A stretch of 64,000 nt of DNA from Histidinibacterium lentulum (GTDB lineage: Bacteria; Pseudomonadota; Alphaproteobacteria; Rhodobacterales; Rhodobacteraceae), in contig NZ_ML119091.1 of the NCBI RefSeq assembly GCF_003789055.1, forward strand, positions 1-64,000, read 5' to 3'. Positions 1-8,014 of the stretch are shown piece after piece. The notes below the pieces were generated by a model that did no database searches, was not told the DNA's origin, and saw only the letters and a list, made by a program, of their open reading frames with translations. Each line of letters starts with the position of its first letter. Position 1 is the stretch's first letter. The position numbers and the translations under genes were made by a program.

Positions 1-125
1 CGTATCTCAAGGCCACGCTCGAAGCGATCGCCAACGGTCACCCTCAGTCCGCCATCGACGATCTGCTGCCCTGGAACTTCAAGCCGTCAAGCTGAAACGC
101 CTCGTGGGCAGCAGACGCCGCTTAC
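1..125 (+). mobile_element. Right end of an IS66-family insertion sequence
   Basis: The end of the transposase gene is followed by about 30 bases that finish in GACGCCGCTTAC at 114-125. Read inward this is GTAAGCGGCGTC, the GTAAG-type terminal inverted repeat of IS66 elements. From base 126 the sequence reads in frame as dinB on the other strand, so 125/126 is the insertion junction. IS66 elements usually duplicate 8 bp of target, so 126-133 (gccgaagc) is the expected duplication; its partner and the rest of the element lie left of the window. Seen: transposase tail, terminus and junction. Inferred: family and duplication. Confidence 0.85.
3..95 (+). CDS. IS66 transposase, C-terminal end (partial)
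   Basis: Thirty codons and a TGA stop are visible, read from base 3. The peptide includes [18 protein letters not shown], which matches the typical IS66 TnpC tail (I-NGHP-ID-LLPW). The product would be the DDE transposase of the element. Most of the gene lies off the left edge, so whether the full element is active cannot be judged. The stop lies 30 bases inside the IS end, the usual arrangement. Confidence 0.85.
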   Translation, partial: YLKATLEAIANGHPQSAIDDLLPWNFKPSS

Positions 126-869
126 GCCGAAGCGGGTGGTGAGGGCGTCCTTCTCCCAGCGGTGGAGGTCGGCGATGGTGCGGATGCCGGCGGCCTCAAG
201 GCTCTCCTGCGCGGCGGGGCCGATGCCCCAGATGATGCGGACGGGCTTCGGCTTCAGGAACGCCACGGTTTCGGCGCGGCCGATGACGGAGAAGCCGCGG
301 GGCTTGTCGAGGTCGCTGGCGATCTTGGCGAGGAACTTGTTGTGGCTGAGGCCGATGGAGCCGGTGAGGCCGAGCTCGTCCTTCATGCGGCGCACGAGGC
401 GGGCGAGCATCATGGCCGGGGGCGCGCCGTGGAGGCGCTCGGTGCCGGTGAGGTCGAGGAAGGCCTCGTCGAGGGAGAGCGGCTCGACCACGGGGGTGAG
501 CTCGTCCATCATCTGGCGGATGGCTTTCGAGGCCTCCACGTAGGCGTCGAAGCGGGGCTTCACGACGACGGCTTCGGGGCAGAGCTTCAGGGCCTGGAAC
601 ATCGGCATGGCGGATTTCACGCCCTTGATTCGGGCGATGTAGCAGGCAGTGGAGACGACGCCGCGGCGGCCGCCGCCGATGATGACGGGCTGGCCCGCGA
701 GGGCCGGGTTGTCGCGCTTCTCGACGGCGGCGAAGAAGGCGTCGCAATCCATGTGGGCGATGGAGAGGGAGAAGAGGTCGGGGTGCCGGGTCAGCCGCGG
801 GGACCGGCAGGAGGGGCAGCGCTCGCCGGTCTCGAATTGGGTCAGACAGTCGCGGCAGAGGGCTGGCAT
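126..869 (-). pseudogene. dinB: DNA polymerase IV (dinB), truncated by IS66 insertion
   Basis: A Y-family translesion polymerase. The start is at 869. Residues 5-21 hold CxxC...CxxC (C5, C8, C18, C21), a small Zn-finger-like extension. The palm carries the catalytic acidic residues D41 (HMDCDAFF) and D134-E135 (SLDEAF), and a helix-hairpin-helix ([11 protein letters not shown]) follows. The native frame is intact to G248 (DALTTRFG); the next 12 codons come from the IS end and stop at base 87. The rest of the thumb and the little-finger domain needed for DNA and clamp binding, roughly the last 170 residues of a usual length near 415, are cut off. The 3' part may lie beyond the IS to the left. 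Function is probably lost. Confidence 0.9.
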
Positions 870-916
870 GGGGGGAGTGTAGCAGGCCAGGAGGGGGTGG
901 GGGAGGGGGTTGGTTG

Positions 917-941
917 GGGGGCGTTACACGATGTAACGGGG
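917..941. promoter_or_regulatory. Palindromic 25-nt element, copy 1
   Basis: The palindrome GTTACACGATGTAAC (half-sites GTTACA/TGTAAC, 923-937) sits in G-rich flanks, 53 bases upstream of the dinB start and just beyond the 3' end of the OLD-type gene. The same 25 bases recur at 36678-36702. The dyad suggests a dimeric regulator site; the factor is unknown. It could instead be a dispersed repeat. Confidence 0.5.
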
Positions 942-967
942 GGTTAAGTTGTTGGAAGTTTAGGAAT

Positions 968-2908
968 TTATCCGTTCTCCACATTGAGTGGAGAGCGCAT
1001 AACCGTCGCGACGTTCAAGGCATCGACTGACATGATGATCTCGTCAAATAGTGTAAACTGAATCCCAAGAGCTTGAGCTCGTTGCAGCACTTGCGTGATT
1101 GCAAGTGGCGTTTTGCATATGCTATCAAATGTTAGCGCAAATTTCTCGCACATTTCCTCAAATATACCATTATAATGCTCCTCGCCTAGCGCGGACGCTA
1201 AGTAAGCCTCGAGGTTACCGCCTATGCAGCAATATGAGGCGTGGCAGCCCGTTGGAAAATCAACTGGCAATTCATCAGTCAACATTTTCTGCAAAAGTCT
1301 ATTGTATCCAATGTTTTGCTTTTTGGGCGCTTTCCCCTCATCAGAGTCGAAGATGGGATAGGTTGGAATTCCAAGTTTTGAGAAAACATAGAGTGGCTTA
1401 TCGAGCTTGGTCTTACCGTCGACCTGGATAATTGCCAAGCCTTCAGTGATTGGGCTGCGACCCCTGAGTCGAAAAGAGGCCTCTAGTATCGCCTTGTCTG
1501 TTACTCCCTCAACTAAGACGACTCTGTTAGCGAAAAAACCTTCGCATAGCTCGTTTGAAAATATGTGCATCTTGGCCAAGAACGCATCGTCCGGCATCTT
1601 GGCGCGGCCAAGCAGATCGGCAAAATATTGAGAGCAATCGGTCAATTGAACAGAGGTTGCTTGATGAATTGCGCCGTCAGCATTCTCTGAGCGTCGGATT
1701 ATGCGAGCGGAAGGGAAATTGCGAATGTCGGCAAACTTCTCAGAATGGGTCGTAAAGATTATCTGGAATCTTATCCCAGACTTGCGATTAAAGTCTTTGC
1801 AGATATCATAGAAGGCATCTGAGATGATTTGTTGCTTGTGGGGGTGTTGATAAATCTCGGGCTCTTCAATTAAAAGAACAATATCGCTCTGGGCAGCTTC
1901 GAATTCCTCGCCGTCGTCTGTCGATAGATTGCGTTCGGCTAGGAACTGTATTATTGAAAAGAGACAGGCTCGTTGAAGTCCATGTCCAACGTTAGCAAGT
2001 GTCGTTTCGAAACCTTGGTCTTCGACCTTAATGCTCGGCTTCGGGTATTCAATGGAGACACCTTCGCTCAGGTTCCAATCTGCAAGAAGTTTGGAGTCTT
2101 TATAGAAGCGGCCTACAGATTCTGTGAGTAACTTGCTGATGTCTTGGAGGTCAGGCGCGTTCGCTGGGTCCACGAGCTCCTCAAATCTCTGATTCGCTTG
2201 AACTATGAAGTCTTGTACTTCCTTCTTATTTTCAAAGGTCTGTCGCGAAATTTCCGACAGCAACGAGATGATAGGGCTTCGCCTCTTGTCGGACGTTTCT
2301 TCATGAGCATCCACCACAGCGGGCACAAAATGCACGGAAGTCTTTTTCCTCAGCTTCCCACAAGCAACATTTGGGGCACCAAAAAAGTCTCGGCTGAATA
2401 AGAGTTCAAGATCATCTGGATGATCCTGTTCCCACTGAGCCATCTTGAGCTCAGCTTCATCAGCGCTCCGCGCATTATCTAGTCCATCAATCGTTTGCGC
2501 GACTCTGTTGAATTCGGCTCGTTTCTCCGCTTTGCCCGTTGTGGCGCGTATAGTGGAAAAGCCCCGATAGCTCTTGGCTAGCACTTCATAGCGCAAATTC
2601 TCTTCGGGGTCCTGAGAGATAACCCTTTTTACCGTCATATTGCCCCCTACGACGGCAGATCCAAAATCCCGTGCTTCTTCCGGTGTAATGTTGGAGAATT
2701 CTATCGCTATTTCAATTGAGGGCTCTTCGCGATTAAGAAAATCTTCTTGTGAAACCTTTGGTGACGGCTCGAAAAAGAGGCAGAGGGCCCTTAGGATAGT
2801 TGACTTGCCAACGTTGTTTGCGCCAACAAGCGCTGTTACGGCCTCAAATTCAATTTTGAGGGTCCTAATTGATCTCAGGTTCTTGATTGAAACCGATTGA
2901 ATCCGCAC
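968..2908 (-). CDS. OLD-family ATPase with TOPRIM nuclease domain
   Basis: 646 residues. The N-terminal ABC/RecN-like ATPase has Walker A GANNVGKST (29-37), a signature-like NVGHGLQRA stretch, Walker B LLIEEPE (about 342-348) and TTHS. A TOPRIM domain follows with LVEGVTDK (about 461-468) and DSDEGK (about 521-526), the acidic residues that bind metal for DNA cleavage. This is class 1 OLD architecture, related to phage P2 Old and to GajA of the Gabija defence system. The start is GTG at 2908. No helicase partner (GajB) is adjacent, so it stands as a solitary gene. Base composition is clearly AT-richer than all neighbours and an IS lies nearby, which points to horizontal transfer. A role in phage or plasmid defence is inferred. 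Confidence 0.85.
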   Translation of the reverse strand: MRIQSVSIKNLRSIRTLKIEFEAVTALVGANNVGKSTILRALCLFFEPSPKVSQEDFLNREEPSIEIAIEFSNITPEEARDFGSAVVGGNMTVKRVISQDPEENLRYEVLAKSYRGFSTIRATTGKAEKRAEFNRVAQTIDGLDNARSADEAELKMAQWEQDHPDDLELLFSRDFFGAPNVACGKLRKKTSVHFVPAVVDAHEETSDKRRSPIISLLSEISRQTFENKKEVQDFIVQANQRFEELVDPANAPDLQDISKLLTESVGRFYKDSKLLADWNLSEGVSIEYPKPSIKVEDQGFETTLANVGHGLQRACLFSIIQFLAERNLSTDDGEEFEAAQSDIVLLIEEPEIYQHPHKQQIISDAFYDICKDFNRKSGIRFQIIFTTHSEKFADIRNFPSARIIRRSENADGAIHQATSVQLTDCSQYFADLLGRAKMPDDAFLAKMHIFSNELCEGFFANRVVLVEGVTDKAILEASFRLRGRSPITEGLAIIQVDGKTKLDKPLYVFSKLGIPTYPIFDSDEGKAPKKQNIGYNRLLQKMLTDELPVDFPTGCHASYCCIGGNLEAYLASALGEEHYNGIFEEMCEKFALTFDSICKTPLAITQVLQRAQALGIQFTLFDEIIMSVDALNVATVMRSPLNVENG

Positions 2909-3129
2909 GTTGGAAGCCTGCCGAAGTTATGATGCAGAAATCTGACGTAAGGTGATGGTCGGAGTCAAGCCGGACAGTAGTTTTTTGTTAGATGCTCGTA
3001 GGAACGAGTCGGTGAATATCTACTGGGATACCATGAGTGCGCACCCTACCGGGTGGTGGAGGGCGCGCATTGAAAGCGTATTGTATTGGGTGAGAGGGGT
3101 GGGGGACGGCGCGGGCGGCGGGCCGGGGA

Positions 3130-3153
3130 GGTGGGTTGGAAACCCACCCTACG
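3130..3153. repeat. GGTGGGTT hairpin repeat, copy 1
   Basis: GGTGGGTTGGAAACCCACC followed by CTACGG forms an 8-bp stem. Near-identical copies are at 3183-3207 and 59561-59585. All lie just downstream of leftward gene ends, so a terminator or mRNA 3'-end role is likely. Confidence 0.7.
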
Positions 3154-3182
3154 GGGGAGTGGTGTGGGGCGGTGCGGAGGGG

Positions 3183-3207
3183 GGTGGGTTGGAAACCCAC
3201 CCTACGG
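3183..3207. repeat. GGTGGGTT hairpin repeat, copy 2
   Basis: Same hairpin as at 3130, including the CCTACGG tail. It ends 6 bases from the stop codon of the ParB-like gene, consistent with a terminator-like element for that leftward gene. Confidence 0.7.
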
Positions 3208-3213
3208 AGGTCG

Positions 3214-4089
3214 TCAGTCGCCCTCGCGCCAGTCGGAGGGGGTGAAGTCGCGCTCGATGGCGTCCATGATCTCCTCCATGAGGGCGCCGGTGGCGTCGGG
3301 GCCGGAGAAGCGGAGGCACCAGCCTTCCCGGAGGTATTCGCGGCGGCAGGTGAGTTTCGGGCGCAGGGAGACGCGGCGGCGGGGGCGGCCCTTGCGGCGG
3401 TCGTCGCGGAGGAGCTTCGGGTCGGCGAGGGCCTCGGCGGCGATGCGGTCGAGCACGGCGCCAATCTCGACGGGCGACCGGGGCGGCTCGAGGTCGCGGA
3501 TGGCGGCGACCATCAGCTCGAAATGACCGGCGGAGAGGGCGGCGGCAACGCGGAGGAGCTGGGCCTGTTGCCAGCTTTCCGGGTCGGGGAGGTGGGGCTC
3601 CATCTGGGCCACGACCTCGGCGAGTTGGCGCAGGCGGGCGCGTTTCTGCTTGGACGCGCCGGGGTGCAGGCGCTGCACCGCCTCTTCGACGGTCTGGAAA
3701 TAGCCCTGCTCCACGGCGTCGAAGATGACGCGGCCGCGGTCCCAGGGGGAGATGTCCTCGCGGACCTCGTTCTCCTCGACGATGGCGGCGAGGATGCGGG
3801 CGGGATCCTCGGAGGGGCGGATCAGGGCGGGGATCTTCGTGTAGCCGGTGCGCTGCATGGCCTCGTACCGCCGGCGGCCCGAGACGAGCGCGTAGGGGGG
3901 CGTGGCCCCGGTCTCCGTCACCTCGACGGGCTGGCGCAGGCCGTGGGCGACGATGGAGCCCATGAGCTCCGCGAGCGCGTCCTCGTCCATGGCGGAGCGG
4001 TCGCGGAGGAAGGCGTCGGGGTCGATGTCCGACAGGAGGAGGAAGGCGGGCTCGGTCAGGGAGAGCGCGTCGTCGAGGGGGCTGGTCAT
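3214..4089 (-). CDS. ParB/RepB-like DNA-binding protein (orphan)
   Basis: 291 residues from the ATG at 4089, which has a GAGG ribosome site; the frame is open further upstream but without supporting features. The ParB/Srx nuclease-type fold is shown by GLRQPVEV (50-57), SGRRRYEA (70-77, the GxRRxxA box) and ENEVREDISPWDRGR (106-120, the second ParB box), followed by a helix-turn-helix region and a basic patch (RRKGRPRRR). No parA, parS cluster or plasmid replication gene is adjacent, so chromosome partition is unlikely. RepB- or Nof-like regulatory ParB relatives are the alternative. Divergent from the NUDIX gene, 61 bases apart. Confidence 0.75.
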   Translation of the reverse strand: MTSPLDDALSLTEPAFLLLSDIDPDAFLRDRSAMDEDALAELMGSIVAHGLRQPVEVTETGATPPYALVSGRRRYEAMQRTGYTKIPALIRPSEDPARILAAIVEENEVREDISPWDRGRVIFDAVEQGYFQTVEEAVQRLHPGASKQKRARLRQLAEVVAQMEPHLPDPESWQQAQLLRVAAALSAGHFELMVAAIRDLEPPRSPVEIGAVLDRIAAEALADPKLLRDDRRKGRPRRRVSLRPKLTCRREYLREGWCLRFSGPDATGALMEEIMDAIERDFTPSDWREGD

Positions 4090-4150
4090 GGGTGCCTCGC
4101 GTTGGAAAGGCCGCGAGGGTAGGCAGGGGGAGGTGAAGGAAGGACAGGGG

Positions 4151-4609
4151 GTGAGAGCGGTGGCGTTCGAGGGGGCGAAGGGGCTGGTGCTGCTGGGGGA
4201 CCGCGCGCTGGTGCTGCTCAGGGACGAGGGGGTCCCGTGGGCGGGCATGTGGGATCTGCCGGGCGGCGGGAGAGAGGGGGCGGAGAGCCCCTGGGAGACG
4301 CTCGGGCGGGAGGTGGAGGAGGAGGTGGGCCTCGGGATCGACGGCGCGGAGGTGCTGTGGCGGCACCGGGGGGAGTCGGCGGTCCGGCCGGGGGCCGTGG
4401 TGTGGTTCTTCGTGCTCAGGCTGGGGGAGGGGGCGGTGCGGGAGCTCCTGTTCGGCGAGGAGGGGACGGCCTGGGCGCTGATGGCGCCCGCGAAGGTGAT
4501 GGGGCTCGAGCGGCTGGTGCCGGCGCATCGTCCGCGACTGGAGCGGTATCTCGCGCTGGCGGGGGCGTGGGGGCGCCCGGTGGCGGAGGAGGCGTGGGAC
4601 GCGGTGTGA
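4151..4609 (+). CDS. NUDIX hydrolase
   Basis: 152 residues. The full NUDIX box G-x5-E-x7-REV-x-EE-x-GL lies at 39-61, so it should hydrolyse a nucleoside diphosphate linked to another group; the substrate cannot be read. I chose the GTG at 4151 because AAGGAAGG lies about 7 bases upstream; a GTG at 4133 is also in frame but has a poorly spaced ribosome site. It faces the ParB-like gene across 61 bases and converges on dapA. Confidence 0.85.
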   Translation: MRAVAFEGAKGLVLLGDRALVLLRDEGVPWAGMWDLPGGGREGAESPWETLGREVEEEVGLGIDGAEVLWRHRGESAVRPGAVVWFFVLRLGEGAVRELLFGEEGTAWALMAPAKVMGLERLVPAHRPRLERYLALAGAWGRPVAEEAWDAV

Positions 4610-4622
4610 GGGGGTGGGGTGT

Positions 4623-4640
4623 GCCGGGCTGAAGCCCGGC
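4623..4640. terminator. Inverted repeat between convergent NUDIX and dapA genes
   Basis: GCCGGGCTGAAGCCCGGC is a perfect 8-bp stem with a GA loop, followed by CTACCGG. It lies 13 bases past the NUDIX stop and 20 bases past the dapA stop, a good place for a bidirectional terminator. A similar GCCCGGCCTACCGG tail occurs at 47456-47470. There is no U tract. Confidence 0.6.
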
Positions 4641-4660
4641 CTACCGGTAGGTGCGGGCGG

Positions 4661-5551
4661 TCAGTTCAGGAGGCCCGCGTGGATCATGGCGTCCTTGATG
4701 GCGAGGCGGGTGCCCTCGGAGGCGGTGACATGGGGGGAGCGGACCTCGTCGTGGCACATGCCGAGGAGCGAGAGGCCGTATTTCGCGCCGACGGTGCCGG
4801 GCTCCATGAAGACGGCGATGTGGAGCGGCATGAGGCGGTCGAGGAGCGTCAGCGCGGTGCGGTAGTCGGAGGCGAGGGTGGCCTCCTGGAACTCGGCGCA
4901 GAGGCGGGGGGCGACGTTGGCGGTGACCGAGATGCAGCCGATGCCGCCATGGGCGTTGAAGCCGAGGGCGGTGGCGTCCTCGCCGGAAAGCTGGATGAAG
5001 TCGCGGCCGCAGGCGATGCGGGTCTTCGGCACGCGGGCGAGGTCGCCGGTGGCGTCCTTCACGCCGACGATCATCTCGTGCTGCGCCAGCGCGCCCATGG
5101 TCTCGGGGGTCATGTCCACCACGGAGCGGCCGGGGATGTTGTAGATGATGATGGGCAGGCCGATGTCGGCGGCGGCGAGGTAATGCGCCTTGAGGCCGGC
5201 CTGGGTGGGCTTGTTGTAGTAGGGCGTGACCACGAGGGCGGCGTCGGCGCCGGCGTCCTTGGCGGCCTTCACCAGCTTGACGGTCTCGGCGGTGTTGTTG
5301 GAGCCCGCGCCCGCGATGACCGGCACGCGGCCGGCGGCGTGCTCGATCACCTTCGCCACGACCTCGTCATGTTCGGCATGGCTGAGGGTGGGGCTCTCGC
5401 CCGTCGTCCCGACCGGCACGAGGCCGTGGCTGCCCTGCTCGATCTGCCAGTCGACGAGGCGTTTCAGCGCGGGATAGTCCACCTCTCCCTGATGGAAGGG
5501 GGTCACCAGGGCCGGGATGGATCCCCGGATGGCGCTGAGGTCGAAGGGCAT
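4661..5551 (-). CDS. dapA: 4-hydroxy-tetrahydrodipicolinate synthase
   Basis: Condenses pyruvate with aspartate semialdehyde, the first committed step to diaminopimelate and lysine. 296 residues, the usual length. Family residues are present with an offset of 4 from E. coli: T49-T50 (VGTTGE), Y137 and R142 (IYNIPGR) and the Schiff-base lysine K165 (VGVKDATGD). The start is the ATG at 5551; the reading frame continues upstream but those codons lack family similarity. It stands alone, divergent from the transglycosylase gene. Cytoplasmic tetramer by family. Confidence 0.95.
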   Translation of the reverse strand: MPFDLSAIRGSIPALVTPFHQGEVDYPALKRLVDWQIEQGSHGLVPVGTTGESPTLSHAEHDEVVAKVIEHAAGRVPVIAGAGSNNTAETVKLVKAAKDAGADAALVVTPYYNKPTQAGLKAHYLAAADIGLPIIIYNIPGRSVVDMTPETMGALAQHEMIVGVKDATGDLARVPKTRIACGRDFIQLSGEDATALGFNAHGGIGCISVTANVAPRLCAEFQEATLASDYRTALTLLDRLMPLHIAVFMEPGTVGAKYGLSLLGMCHDEVRSPHVTASEGTRLAIKDAMIHAGLLN

Positions 5552-5686
5552 GGAGGGCTCCGGACATGAGGTCGGCGAAATCGTGCGGACCCTAGACCCA
5601 TCGCGGGGGCTTGCCAAGTTTGTGAGTTGAACCGTGGCGCGAGGTCTTTAGGGTACTGCACGCCCTCCCCCCACCCGGATGATCCG

Positions 5687-7843
5687 ATGCGCAGCCTGTT
5701 CCTGATCCTGGCCCTTCTGGCGGCGCCCGCCGCCGCGGACCCCGAGAGCGTGCCCGACCTGACCGCGGCCTTCGCCGCGGCGGACCGGGGCGACTGGCGC
5801 ACGGCGGAGGACCTGGCGGAGCCCGCGGGCGCGGTCGGCGCCGATCTCGTGACCTGGATGCGGCTGAGGGACGGCGAGGGCAGTTGGGAGGAGGCGCTGG
5901 CCTTTCTCGAGCGGCATGGCGACTGGCCGGGCACCGACCGGATCCGGGCCTTCGCCGAGCGGGACATGCCCGCGGGCCTCGGGCCGGAGGCGGTGCTGGC
6001 GTGGTTCGGGGAGCGCGAGCCGGAGACCGTGGACGGCGTCCTGCGGCGGGCCGCCGCGCTGGTGGCGCTCGGACGGGAGAGCGAGGCCGCGGCGCGGGTC
6101 GCAGACGCCTGGCTGTCCATGGACATGACCGCGGGCGAGGAAGCGATGCTGCTGGCGGACTGGGGGCCGGAACTGGGTCCGAACCATGCCGGGCGGCTGG
6201 ACTGGCTCCTGTGGCGGCACCGGACCACCGACGCGTCGCGGATGCTGGGCCGGGTCGATGCGGACACCGCGGCGCTCGGCCGCGCCCGGATCGGCTACCT
6301 TCGGCGCGAGGGAGGGCTTCCCGGGCTGGTCGCGCAGGTCCCCGAGGCGCTGCGCGAAAGCGCGGCCTTCCGCTATGCGCGCTACGACTGGCTGGCGGGG
6401 CGGGGCCAATGGGAGGAGGCCGCCGAGATGCTGGCCGCGGCCTCCACCTCGGCGGAGGCGCTGGGCGAGCCGTTCCGCTGGTCCGGATACCGGCGCGTGC
6501 TCGCGCGGTGGCTGATGCGCGAGGGCGATCCGGAACTGGCGTATCGCCTAGCGTCCAACCATTTCCTGACCGAGGGCACGGCCTTTACCGATCTCGAGTG
6601 GCTCGCGGGCTACATCGCGCTGACCGAGCTCGATCAGCCGGCGGTGGCGCTGCTGCATTTCCAGACCATGGAGCGCAACGTCGACACGCCGATCAGCAAG
6701 GGCCGGGGCTGGTACTGGATCGGCCGCGCGCAGGAGGCGCTGGGCGACAGCGCGGCGGCGCAGGCGGCCTACGAGGAGGGGGGGCGGCACCAGACCTCCT
6801 TCTACGGGCTTCTGGCCGCGGAGAAGGCGCGGATGCCGCTCGACCCGGAGCTTGCGGGGACCGAGACCTTTCCGGAGTTCGAGGCGGCGGGGCTGGGCGA
6901 GATGCCGCTGGTCCAGGCCGGGCTGCATCTCCTGCGCGGCGGCGAGCGCGGGCTCGCGGTGCTGTTCTTCGCCGAGATGGGCGCGCGGCTGGAGCGCGAC
7001 GAGCTGGGGGCGCTGGGCGCCTGGCTCGAGGCCTGGGACGAGGAATTCTACGAGGTGCTGCTGGGCAAGTCCGCGGCGAACCGCGAGATCGTGCTGCCGT
7101 CGATCTATTTCCCGCTCCATGACATGGCGGAGATGGAGATGCCGGTGGAGCCCGCCCTGGCGCTGGCCATCGCGCGGCGGGAAAGCGAGTTCCGCATCGA
7201 CGCGGGCTCCGGCGCGGGCGCGCTGGGGCTGATGCAGCTGATGCCGGGCACGGCACAGGATGTCTCCGGCTGGCTGGGAGAGCCCTACGACCGGGCGCGG
7301 CTGACCCGGGACTGGGCCTACAACGCGCGGCTCGGGACGGCCTATCTCGACTATCTCATCGACCGGTTCGGCGAGAGCCCGGTGCTGGTCGCGGCGGGCT
7401 ACAACGCCGGTCCCGGCCGGCCGCTCGCGTGGATGACCGAGCGGGGCGACCCGCGCAGCCCGCAGGTGGACGTGGTGGACTGGATCGAGCACATCCCCTT
7501 CGAGGAGACGCGCAACTACGTCATGCGGGTAACGGAATCGGTGCCCGTCTACCGGGCGCGGCTGGCGGGAGAGGCAGGGGAGATCGCCTTCACCGACTAT
7601 CTGAAGGGCGGCGAGCAGGTGGTCCGTCCCGTGGCCCGGCCGGACGGCGCCATCGACCCGGTGGTGGCCTCGAGCCGCACCGCGCCGCTGCCCGAGGGAA
7701 GCCCGCTGGCGCCTGCCGTGTCGCCGGTGCCGCCCGCGCGGCCAGAGCGGGCGGCGGTCGCGGGCGGCATCGGCGCACCGGCGGAGATCGGCGGACCGGC
7801 GCCGGTGCGCCCGTTGCCGCGGCCGACCGGACCGGGGGGCTGA
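5687..7843 (+). CDS. Soluble lytic murein transglycosylase, Slt70-like
   Basis: 718 residues with a signal peptide (MRSLFLILALLAAPAAA), hence periplasmic. A long alpha-helical superhelix region is followed by a C-terminal SLT (lysozyme-like) domain with catalytic E499 in RRESEF, GALGLMQLMPGTA and GYNAGPGR. It cleaves the MurNAc-GlcNAc bond with 1,6-anhydro formation during wall turnover. A proline-rich tail of about 80 residues follows the catalytic domain. The start at 5687 is the ATG that begins the signal peptide; an upstream extension would mask it. Confidence 0.92.
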   Translation: MRSLFLILALLAAPAAADPESVPDLTAAFAAADRGDWRTAEDLAEPAGAVGADLVTWMRLRDGEGSWEEALAFLERHGDWPGTDRIRAFAERDMPAGLGPEAVLAWFGEREPETVDGVLRRAAALVALGRESEAAARVADAWLSMDMTAGEEAMLLADWGPELGPNHAGRLDWLLWRHRTTDASRMLGRVDADTAALGRARIGYLRREGGLPGLVAQVPEALRESAAFRYARYDWLAGRGQWEEAAEMLAAASTSAEALGEPFRWSGYRRVLARWLMREGDPELAYRLASNHFLTEGTAFTDLEWLAGYIALTELDQPAVALLHFQTMERNVDTPISKGRGWYWIGRAQEALGDSAAAQAAYEEGGRHQTSFYGLLAAEKARMPLDPELAGTETFPEFEAAGLGEMPLVQAGLHLLRGGERGLAVLFFAEMGARLERDELGALGAWLEAWDEEFYEVLLGKSAANREIVLPSIYFPLHDMAEMEMPVEPALALAIARRESEFRIDAGSGAGALGLMQLMPGTAQDVSGWLGEPYDRARLTRDWAYNARLGTAYLDYLIDRFGESPVLVAAGYNAGPGRPLAWMTERGDPRSPQVDVVDWIEHIPFEETRNYVMRVTESVPVYRARLAGEAGEIAFTDYLKGGEQVVRPVARPDGAIDPVVASSRTAPLPEGSPLAPAVSPVPPARPERAAVAGGIGAPAEIGGPAPVRPLPRPTGPGG

Positions 7844-7857
7844 TCCGCTCCGGTTTC

Positions 7858-7962
7858 GGCGCACTGCGTGCGCCGCGCCGCCGGGCGCTCCGCCCCGTCG
7901 CCATTGTCACCCGGACCAATGGCGCAACGATGGCGACCCCCGGGATACTTCCGGCCAGACAG
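7858..7962 (+). repeat. Composite intergenic element, copy 1
   Basis: A GC hairpin, GGCGCACTGCGTGCGCC (7858-7874), is followed at 7937-7962 by the core CCCCGGGATACTTCCGGCC and AGACAGG. It lies between the convergent transglycosylase and EamA genes. Related elements are at 40557-40634, 50601-50673 and, inverted, 63012-63068. The hairpin may terminate the transglycosylase transcript; the core's role is unknown. Confidence 0.6.
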
Positions 7963-8014
7963 GAGGGCAGGTCGGCACGCGGGGGCAAGTGGCGCGCCCG
8001 GGTGACGGCGTCCG

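Larger units (their letters stand above)
2909..3213. other. Intergenic region upstream of the OLD-type gene
   Basis: No credible gene is seen. The left part, to about 3080, is AT-richer, like the OLD-type gene, and probably holds its promoter. From about 3090 the sequence returns to very high GC and carries two copies of a GGTGGGTT/AACCCACC hairpin at the 3' end of the ParB-like gene. The composition change near 3080-3090 may mark the edge of the acquired segment. Confidence 0.6.

Noticed and set aside
1-3100. Prophage or integrative element at the left edge
   Set aside because: No integrase, phage structural gene, tRNA attachment site or flanking direct repeat is visible; only an IS66 end and one acquired gene.
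968-4089. Gabija (GajAB) or PARIS defence pair
   Set aside because: Only the OLD/GajA-like protein is present; the neighbouring genes are dinB and a ParB-like protein, not a UvrD-like helicase or an AriB-type partner.
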